A stretch of 21,354 bases of DNA. It comes from Lachnospiraceae bacterium. Its GTDB lineage: Bacteria; Bacillota; Clostridia; Lachnospirales; Lachnospiraceae. Of the stretch, positions 1-5,612 are shown one piece after another. A program made the translations under genes and the position numbers. A model generated the notes under the pieces. That model was not told the DNA's origin. It did not search any database and saw only the letters and a program-made list of their open reading frames with translations. Within the stretch, counting starts at the first letter, position 1. Every line of letters starts with the position of its first letter. Location: positions 1 through 21,354 of the forward strand of contig VSNR01000068.1 in assembly GCA_009774345.1 (NCBI GenBank). Reading direction: 5' to 3'.

Positions 1-1
1 G

Positions 2-49
2 TTTGAGTACTGTCTAGCATCCATAAAAAATAGCAATATAACGATTTGA
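2..49 (+). CDS. Possible C-terminal tail of an upstream ORF
   Basis: Frame 2 is open from the window edge to a TGA at 47-49 and would encode a 15-residue tail reading FEYCLASIKNSNITI. The other two forward frames have early stops at 4-6 and 15-17. It lies just upstream of a radical SAM peptide-maturase-like gene, where precursor peptides are often encoded, so it could be the end of a substrate peptide. It is too short to prove coding and may be chance. Confidence 0.2.
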   Translation, partial: FEYCLASIKNSNITI

Positions 50-90
50 GTCAATATTTTACAACTTTAGGGATACAAAGGAGAAAGATC

Positions 91-1359
91 TTGAAAACAT
101 CAAAATACTATATTTCAACAAAAATTGATAACTGCGTCCTGTATTACAATCTGGTCAATGACACACTGCTGAGCCTCCCCGAGGCGCTGGAGGAGGGATG
201 TGTGAAGTGTCTGGAAAATCCAAACAACAAGGACACAATCTATTGGCGGAAACTATACAATGACCGTTTTATCGTGGATGACAATTATGATGAGATGAAG
301 GAAATCCAGCGCAGGCATTGGCGGACAGCCAACACAGTAAATGAGTACAGCGTTACGGTGCTTTGTACCTTGAAATGTAATAGTGAATGTACCTATTGTT
401 ATCAGAGAAATCTTGAGTTTGAGTATGCGCAGATGACCGAGTCAGACTTTGACGGGTTATATGAATATCTCTGCAAAGTGCCTCAGCAAAATATTCATAT
501 CAACTGGTTTGGCGGAGAACCCATGCTGCTCAAAAACCAGATTCTGAATTTTAGCAGAAGGGCGGACAGAGACCGGAAGCATCTTTACAGCCATTCGATT
601 TCAACCAATGGTTCGATTTATGATGAGCGGTTTTTCAGGGAAATGGAACAATATGGGCTGACCAATGTCAATGCGTCCATGGTCGGACTTGGCTCCATAC
701 ACAATCAGCTCAGACCCTCACAGGATTATGATGCAGAGGTGGTGTTCAAAAATCTGCTCAGAATGACAAGACATACGACAGTCGTTATCAATATAAATCT
801 CTGCAAGAGCAATATTGACCATGCAAAAGAGATACTTGAGCGTTTTGCGTCGTACCAGTATCTGCCAATCCGGTTTAATTTCTCAAGAATTGTGAGCTAT
901 GACCATATACCCTGCAAGGAGGAGGAGCTGGATGCTGACACGTATATGAAACGGGTCATTGAGCTGTCGAACTGGGCATTAGATCAAGGTTTTGTTGTTT
1001 GTGATATGAGTTGTTTTCAGAATCTGGGCTTGTACTGCGGAGCATATGCAAAGCACAATGAAGTGATTGGACCGAATTTGTATGTATACCAGTGTGACCG
1101 TACCTACAATCCGGCAGATGCCAAGGGACAGATTATTGACGGCAAGTTTGTCTGTAAAGAAAACTGTGCGGACTGTGCAGGCGCCGATACTTGTCTGGAC
1201 CCTTATGTGATCGAGGAATGCAAAGACTGCAAAATCCTGCCGTACTGCAATGGCGGATGTGACTATCTGAGAAAAATTGGCAAGAGCCCCTGCCCGATAG
1301 AGAAGGATTACTTGGAGGAGTATCTGAAATTATATTATAGAATTTTCTATCAGGGATAG
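91..1359 (+). CDS. Radical SAM/SPASM peptide-maturase-like protein
   Basis: A 422-aa radical SAM enzyme with a C-terminal SPASM-type region. I chose the TTG at 91 because AAGGAG at 78-83 sits 7 nt before it; an in-frame TTG at 46 has no ribosome site. The radical SAM cluster motif is C96-x3-C100-x2-C103, and GGEP at 141-144 is the usual SAM-contacting strand. A Cys-rich C-terminal part (Cys316, 335, 377, 380, 386, 390, 401 and others) fits two auxiliary 4Fe-4S clusters. Such enzymes cross-link or modify ribosomally made peptides (sactipeptide/ranthipeptide-like) or act on sugars and proteins. The N-terminus, which begins LKTSKYYIS, resembles peptide-maturase leader-binding segments. No complete precursor gene is visible, since the window starts 90 bp upstream, so the substrate is unknown. 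The family call is firm; the peptide-modifying role is inferred. Confidence 0.85.
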   Translation: MKTSKYYISTKIDNCVLYYNLVNDTLLSLPEALEEGCVKCLENPNNKDTIYWRKLYNDRFIVDDNYDEMKEIQRRHWRTANTVNEYSVTVLCTLKCNSECTYCYQRNLEFEYAQMTESDFDGLYEYLCKVPQQNIHINWFGGEPMLLKNQILNFSRRADRDRKHLYSHSISTNGSIYDERFFREMEQYGLTNVNASMVGLGSIHNQLRPSQDYDAEVVFKNLLRMTRHTTVVININLCKSNIDHAKEILERFASYQYLPIRFNFSRIVSYDHIPCKEEELDADTYMKRVIELSNWALDQGFVVCDMSCFQNLGLYCGAYAKHNEVIGPNLYVYQCDRTYNPADAKGQIIDGKFVCKENCADCAGADTCLDPYVIEECKDCKILPYCNGGCDYLRKIGKSPCPIEKDYLEEYLKLYYRIFYQG

Positions 1360-1391
1360 GAATATGTACTGACAGCAAGTAAAAATATACA

Positions 1392-1420
1392 TAGAAAATA
1401 TTCATTTGTTGTGATATAAT
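1392..1420 (+). promoter_or_regulatory. SigA-type promoter for the 56-aa gene
   Basis: A TATAAT -10 box (1415-1420) is preceded by TGA, giving an extended -10. A TAGAAA -35 box (1392-1397) lies 17 bp upstream. It is 45 bp before the start of the small gene and downstream of the radical SAM stop codon. Confidence 0.6.
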
Positions 1421-1464
1421 AACCATAACATAGTGCTTTCTTTATCAGGAAGGGGATAAATGGT

Positions 1465-1635
1465 ATGCTGGCAAATGAAAAAGAATACAATGGTAATTTG
1501 TTTGATCAATTGTCAATTCTTGAAAGAATTGAGGCAGTCACCGAGGATGAAGCAGCCTTAAAACAAATAGCCATTGAAAGAAGGCAGATTGAGCGCAAGC
1601 TGTATCAATCGCCATCTTTGCAAAAAACAGAATAA
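1465..1635 (+). CDS. Small hypothetical protein, 56 aa
   Basis: This ORF starts at ATG 1465 with a Shine-Dalgarno-like AGGAAGGGG at 1447-1455. It has a recognisable promoter 45 bp upstream and an intrinsic terminator 18 bp after its stop, so it looks like a complete one-gene transcription unit. The protein is charged and probably helical (…LERIEAVTEDEAALKQIAIE…), with no membrane segment or cysteine motif. I do not recognise the family. An overlapping frame from ATG 1460 is shorter and placed less well relative to the ribosome site. Confidence 0.6.
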   Translation: MLANEKEYNGNLFDQLSILERIEAVTEDEAALKQIAIERRQIERKLYQSPSLQKTE

Positions 1636-1652
1636 CAGAACAGAATAACGAT

Positions 1653-1685
1653 AAAAAAGTGTCAAGCAGTGTTGGCACTTTTTTT
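1653..1685 (+). terminator. Intrinsic terminator after the 56-aa gene
   Basis: A 13-bp stem (1653-1665 with 1672-1684, one G-U pair) closes a 6-nt GCAGTG loop. The descending arm ends in a run of T. The A-tract before the stem makes it potentially bidirectional. Confidence 0.85.
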
Positions 1686-1700
1686 ATTTTGAATCCTTTC

Positions 1701-1729
1701 TTGACAATACGTATGACACGTGTTATGCT
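1701..1729 (+). promoter_or_regulatory. hicAB promoter with two palindromic operator candidates
   Basis: TTGACA (1701-1706), a 17-bp spacer and TATGCT (1724-1729) preceded by TGT make a near-consensus extended -10 promoter. The spacer holds two perfect 8-bp palindromes one base apart, ATACGTAT (1707-1714) and ACACGTGT (1716-1723). A repressor bound there would block RNA polymerase. HicB antitoxins commonly autoregulate their operon, so this is the likely HicB operator; that link is inferred. Confidence 0.75.
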
Positions 1730-1750
1730 ATTTTTGTAAGGAGGTGGAAC

Positions 1751-1854
1751 ATGAAAGACAAAGACCTGATAAAACGATTGTTGTTCCCTTACATGGCAAA
1801 GATGTTCCTATCGGCTTACTCAATAATATTCTCAAGGAGGCAGGGCTGAAATAG
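1751..1854 (+). pseudogene. hicA: hicA toxin remnant, internal deletion and frame change
   Basis: The ATG at 1751, with AGGAGG at 1739-1744 before it, begins MKDKDLIKRL, a typical HicA start. At about 1783 the frame changes: the -1 frame reads VPLHGKDVPIGLLNNILKEA then GLK and stops at 1854, which is the classic HicA C-terminus. HicA proteins are usually about 60 aa, so roughly 25 central codons are missing, including the GSHH segment that carries the catalytic histidine. In the original frame the ORF stops at 1849 after 32 aa. The toxin is therefore almost certainly inactive. It lies 34 bp upstream of an intact hicB. Confidence 0.85.
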
Positions 1855-1888
1855 CTCTCCTCTCCTTAAACCATAAGGAGGTATGTTT

Positions 1889-2266
1889 ATGCTGTTTGTG
1901 TATCCCGCCATTTTCCACAAAGAAGAGGACGCATATTGGGTTGAATTTCCCGATCTGGAGGGCTGCCATACCTACGGCAGTTCCGTTAATGAAACCATGG
2001 AAGCAGCACAAGAAGCTTTAGCTGCTTATCTTCTCACTCTTTTAGAACATGGAGACAATATCGCTTCTCCCTCCGATATTTCTGTCATTCATACGGACGA
2101 TGGTTTTTCCACCCTTGTGTCTTGTGATATTAACCAGTATAAGGACGCGAAGGCAGTAAAAAAGACTTTAACCATACCGTCATGGTTGAATGACCGCGCT
2201 ATTTCTATGGGAATCAACTTTTCTCAGGTATTACAAGAAGCACTTCTCTCCAAAATACAGATTTAA
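1889..2266 (+). CDS. hicB: HicB family antitoxin
   Basis: A 125-aa HicB-like protein. The N-terminal half has the HicB partial-RNase-H-like fold signature: YPAIFHKEEDAYWVEFPDLE followed by GC and an EAAQEAL helix. The C-terminal part (about 90-125, …PSWLNDRAISMGINFSQVLQ…) looks like a ribbon-helix-helix DNA-binding segment. The ATG at 1889 is preferred over 1883 because AAGGAGG (1875-1881) is 7 nt upstream of it and only 1 nt from the other. It follows the broken hicA in the usual toxin-antitoxin order and should repress the promoter at 1701-1729. With hicA dead it may persist as an orphan antitoxin or regulator. Confidence 0.88.
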   Translation: MLFVYPAIFHKEEDAYWVEFPDLEGCHTYGSSVNETMEAAQEALAAYLLTLLEHGDNIASPSDISVIHTDDGFSTLVSCDINQYKDAKAVKKTLTIPSWLNDRAISMGINFSQVLQEALLSKIQI

Positions 2267-2380
2267 CACCTGCCAGATACCCCGGAGTGAACAGGAACTT
2301 TTCCCCTGCCCAATTGTTGCGCTTTCATACAAAAAGCAGTAAAATTGAAACAGTACGTGAAAGGGAGAAGGAATACATTT

Positions 2381-3454
2381 ATGAGAAGTTCTTATAAAAG
2401 CGGGGATGTCACAATGCTGCTAAAGGATATCACAGGGCTGGTGAATCCGCAGCCGACAGAGGAGCGCGAACGCCTGATACAGTCGGGGCGGCATTACAGT
2501 GAGATGCTTCCGGTCGAGTATGTTCCGACACAGAGATATATGGAGGTCTATCAGGAAGCCCTTCGAAATTTTGCGAAACCGACAGCTTTCGCAGTGGGAA
2601 GGGTGTCTGACAGGATTATGCAGGCAAGGGGAAAAGAGGTGGTGCTGGTGTCCCTTGCAAGGGCGGGCATTCCGGTGGGGATTTTAATCAAGCATTTTAT
2701 ATGGCAGAAATATCAAATTGAGGTGCCGCATTATGCGATTTCGATTATCAAGGGAAAGGGCATTGATAACAATGCGATGAAGTATTTGCTGAAACGGTAT
2801 CAGCCAGCGCAGCTTCTTTTTGTGGACGGATGGATTGGAAAAGGGGCGATTTTAGACGAGCTGCGGCAGGATGTCAAAGCCTATGAGGGCGTTTCGCCAG
2901 AAATTGCAGTGGTGGCAGACCCTGCAAATGTGACAGCGCTGTGCGGTACGCATGAGGATATTCTGATACCAAGTTCCTGTCTGAATTGTACGGTGTCGGG
3001 GCTGGTGAGCAGGACTGTTTTGCGGGAAGATCTCATAGGTCCAGAAGATTTTCATGGTGCAGTATATTATGGAGAGCTTGCAGATGCGGATTTGTCCTAT
3101 GCGTTTATAGATGCCATAGAGCGATGGTTCCCAGACAGTCCCGAAGATTCCGCAGACAGGGGCGGCCAGACGAAAACAGCAGTTGCCAGCGGATACGGCA
3201 TCGAGGAAGTGCGCGCGCTGGCAGAGGTGTTTGGCGTATCAGATATTCAATTGATCAAACCCGGAATTGGCGAGACGACACGTGTACTTCTTAGGCGTGT
3301 TCCATGGAAAGTGCTGATAGATGAGCGGTACAGGCATCATCCTGAATTAAGTCATATCGTGCGTCTTGCCGAGGAGAAACAGGTGCCAATTCAATTGTAT
3401 CCGCTCAGACATTACAAGTGCTGCGGCATCATTAAGAAGCTTGCAGAGACTTAA
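2381..3454 (+). CDS. PRTase with C-terminal PELOTA-like domain (Ter biosynthetic module; StiP-like)
   Basis: A 357-aa protein of the Ter-associated phosphoribosyltransferase family, also annotated as 'cysteine protease StiP-like'. The PRTase core shows RAGIPVG (94-100) and the PRPP-loop-like LLFVDGWIGKGAI (145-157). The last 90 residues, with GIGETTRVLLRR at 295-306, match the PELOTA-like RNA-binding domain that follows the PRTase in this family. The ATG at 2381 is chosen because AGAAGGA is about 9 nt upstream and because the N-terminus, MRSSYKSGDVTMLLKDITGL, aligns with the family; an in-frame TTG at 2345 lacks support. In the Ter 'biosynthetic module' model these proteins attach ribose-phosphate to make a nucleoside-like metabolite. 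That role is a published prediction, not visible here. The gene converges on the CitE-like gene. Confidence 0.85.
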   Translation: MRSSYKSGDVTMLLKDITGLVNPQPTEERERLIQSGRHYSEMLPVEYVPTQRYMEVYQEALRNFAKPTAFAVGRVSDRIMQARGKEVVLVSLARAGIPVGILIKHFIWQKYQIEVPHYAISIIKGKGIDNNAMKYLLKRYQPAQLLFVDGWIGKGAILDELRQDVKAYEGVSPEIAVVADPANVTALCGTHEDILIPSSCLNCTVSGLVSRTVLREDLIGPEDFHGAVYYGELADADLSYAFIDAIERWFPDSPEDSADRGGQTKTAVASGYGIEEVRALAEVFGVSDIQLIKPGIGETTRVLLRRVPWKVLIDERYRHHPELSHIVRLAEEKQVPIQLYPLRHYKCCGIIKKLAET

Positions 3455-3464
3455 CATTTCTTTT

Positions 3465-4430
3465 TCAATAAATTTTGACACCGAAGTATTCAGCCATAAG
3501 CAGCGTGCGCAGCGCCCAGTTTGAGTGCGTTTTGTATTCGTTCATGCGCTCTTTGCTGACACTGCCAGCTACCAGCGCGTGTGACGATGGATCCCAGTTT
3601 AGGATGGCAGCGGCATCCTGATAGTCCTTTTGCGCGACTTTGTAGGCTTCATTGACCACATCAATCTGGCTGGGGTAGATGACCGTCTTTCCGACAAATC
3701 CGCAGAGCTTGTCATCTGCAATCTCGTGATACAGCCCCTTCTGCCAGTTGCTGCTGTGATAATATTCCCACACCGGGCCAGAGACGACATAATCCATGCC
3801 GTAGACGGTGATGATATCACTGAAAATCGTGGCAATCGGGCGGATTTGATGAATGGATTCGTCGTCATGGCGCCGGAAGCCGAACATGTGGCAAAGGTCA
3901 TTTCCACCCACACGGATGTTCAATACCATATCTTCAACCGAATCGAGTTTTTCTTTTAAGGTATACAGTATTTCATAGCGGTTCCTGAGGTCAATGATGC
4001 TCGGACTCTCAAAGATGGGCATCATATATACAGGGGAATCCGAAGACTCCTTAATTTTTATGATTTCCTGTATGTAGCCGTCTGCATTGTCGAGTGAAAA
4101 TTTGGGCAGGATAAAGCCTGTGACAATCCGCGCGCTTTCATGAAAAGCCTTGTAAATCCTGCCAATCTGCCGCGTATTGCGCACCCGCACGAAAATTTTT
4201 GGCAGATAAAAATCATGCTGCATAGACTGCCGTTCTAGCTGGTGGAGCGTCTGGATTAAGATGTGTTCTGCCTCGGTGACGCTGTCATCCCGTATGGTAT
4301 CTTCAAGACACAGGGCGAGGGAATATTTGGTGCCAAACCGCTGCTTTACAATAGAATCCACAATATTTTTCCGGTTTGCAGGGCAGTACAAGAGCGCCCC
4401 CACGCTATAGTATAACAAACTGTTGTTCAT
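3465..4430 (-). CDS. HpcH/HpaI aldolase / CitE-like C-C bond lyase (Ter module)
   Basis: A 321-aa TIM-barrel protein of the citrate-lyase-beta/HpcH family, in the C-C-bond-lyase subgroup found with TerD genes. Family hallmarks visible are LCLEDTI (E43, D44), VRVRN (R82, R84), MPIFESPSII (E141, the metal-ligand position) and RVGGNDLCHMFGFRR (D178). It should cleave or form a C-C bond on a CoA ester or a related 3-hydroxy acid; in the Ter model it builds part of the predicted metabolite. It starts at CAT 4428-4430, with AGGAG (complement of 4443-4447) about 12 nt upstream. Its stop lies 10 bp from the stop of the PRTase gene, tail to tail, with no hairpin between. It is transcribed divergently from the protease-led cluster. 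Confidence 0.87.
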   Translation of the reverse strand: MNNSLLYYSVGALLYCPANRKNIVDSIVKQRFGTKYSLALCLEDTIRDDSVTEAEHILIQTLHQLERQSMQHDFYLPKIFVRVRNTRQIGRIYKAFHESARIVTGFILPKFSLDNADGYIQEIIKIKESSDSPVYMMPIFESPSIIDLRNRYEILYTLKEKLDSVEDMVLNIRVGGNDLCHMFGFRRHDDESIHQIRPIATIFSDIITVYGMDYVVSGPVWEYYHSSNWQKGLYHEIADDKLCGFVGKTVIYPSQIDVVNEAYKVAQKDYQDAAAILNWDPSSHALVAGSVSKERMNEYKTHSNWALRTLLMAEYFGVKIY

Positions 4431-4475
4431 GATTGTAAAAATCTCCTAAATGATGATTCATGTATAAATAAATAC

Positions 4476-4484
4476 ACTATAACA
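4476..4484 (-). promoter_or_regulatory. Extended -10 promoter candidate for the CitE-like gene
   Basis: On the minus strand TGT precedes TATAGT (complement of 4476-4481), an extended -10 element about 46 bp upstream of the start codon. The -35 region is poor (TATCAT at 17 bp spacing), so the call rests on the -10. Confidence 0.35.
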
Positions 4485-4533
4485 CACCTTTTGGCAAAAT
4501 GATAGTGGGAGTGTACGCAATGTTTCATTTGTG

Positions 4534-4562
4534 TTGACTTTATAGCGTGATATTAGTAAAAT
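4534..4562 (+). promoter_or_regulatory. Promoter of the protease-led Ter cluster
   Basis: TTGACT (4534-4539), a 17-bp spacer and TAAAAT (4557-4562) make a good SigA-type promoter, giving a leader of about 55 nt before the ATG at 4626. It lies back to back with the CitE-like gene's promoter region, so one intergenic region may drive both arms. Confidence 0.65.
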
Positions 4563-4625
4563 ATGAATAGAATGTTATTGTAAATACAACTGGCTTTTAT
4601 AAAAACGTGCACAGGGGATAAAATA

Positions 4626-5474
4626 ATGGAAAACGAACACAGGAATGATACACATCAAAATATCAGGGTGGTGCTTCCGCCAAGACCGGAGAGGAAAGCA
4701 AAAGGAAAAACAGAACCAGCGGCTGCGGCTGTGCAGGGAGACAACCAGCCAGTGCGCGTGACGATACCGCCGCATCCGGCAAGAAGACCCACACCATCGC
4801 CAGTGGCTCCGCCTGCATCCAGTGTGATGTCGGTGCAGCACAGGTCTGCTTCGTCGGAGATCAGGCAAAGCGCCCCTGCCCCAGTTTCGGGCGGGACCCG
4901 GGCGGAGCTTAGCTTTGAGCAGCTCGCACAGCTTGCGCCCTCTGTCGTGATGATTACAGTCCACGACTATTCCGGTGAGGCGTTTGCAGGCGGCTCTGGC
5001 ATTATGATTGGCAGAAAAGGATATATTCTGACGAACAACCACGTGTTGGAGGATGGCAGCTTTTTTTCTGTCAGAATTGAAAATGACGACCAGTGTTACC
5101 GCACCAAGGAGGTTATCAAGTACAATCAGGTGCTGGATCTGGCTGTGATTCGGATTGACAGAGCGCTCGACCCGCTTCCGGTTTATCAGGGGCCGGGGCT
5201 TGTCCGGGGACAGAAGGTCGTCGCGATCGGCAGTCCGCTGGGATATTTTAATTCGGTGTCAGACGGTATTATATCTGGTATCCGCGTGCTGGATGATGTG
5301 CAGATGATACAGTATACTGCGCCCGGTGCGCCGGGAAGTTCAGGCGGGGCGCTTCTCAATATGTACGGCGAGGTGATCGGCATTGTCTCAGCGTCCGCAC
5401 GAGGTTCACAGGGGATTAACTGGGCAGTGGGATACGAGTTTATCAATCTGTTTGTTCAGGGATTTATAAAATAA
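4626..5474 (+). CDS. Cytoplasmic trypsin-like serine protease, HtrA-type catalytic core
   Basis: A 282-aa protein. Residues 1 to about 90 are Pro/Ala-rich, basic and low in complexity. From about 95 there is a trypsin-like fold with the full triad: H139 in TNNHVL, D171 in VLDLAVIRID and S239 in PGSSGG. The core resembles HtrA/DegP proteases, but there is no signal peptide or transmembrane helix and no PDZ domain after the protease, so it should act inside the cell, perhaps tethered or regulated through its disordered N-terminus. An AGGGG site at 4613-4617 precedes the ATG. It heads the cluster with YceG, TelA and TerD. Trypsin-like proteases are known associates of Ter loci; the substrate is unknown and may be a Ter component damaged or activated under stress. 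Confidence 0.88.
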   Translation: MENEHRNDTHQNIRVVLPPRPERKAKGKTEPAAAAVQGDNQPVRVTIPPHPARRPTPSPVAPPASSVMSVQHRSASSEIRQSAPAPVSGGTRAELSFEQLAQLAPSVVMITVHDYSGEAFAGGSGIMIGRKGYILTNNHVLEDGSFFSVRIENDDQCYRTKEVIKYNQVLDLAVIRIDRALDPLPVYQGPGLVRGQKVVAIGSPLGYFNSVSDGIISGIRVLDDVQMIQYTAPGAPGSSGGALLNMYGEVIGIVSASARGSQGINWAVGYEFINLFVQGFIK

Positions 5475-5541
5475 AGAAATGCTTATTTCATTAAAAATAG
5501 ATTAAAATACTATTAAGATTTGAAAGTATGTTCTATAATTG

Positions 5542-5570
5542 TTGAATAAATGGTGTTCATATGATATAAT
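5542..5570 (+). promoter_or_regulatory. Internal promoter before the yceG-like gene
   Basis: TTGAAT (5542-5547), a 17-bp spacer and a perfect TATAAT (5565-5570) preceded by TGA form a strong extended -10 promoter in the 138-bp gap after the protease gene. No hairpin terminator is visible after the protease stop, so YceG-TelA-TerD could be read from both this promoter and the one at 4534. Confidence 0.7.
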
Positions 5571-5612
5571 TTTAATAATTGTGTTGGGAAATTTTACTTG
5601 TAAGGAGTGGAA

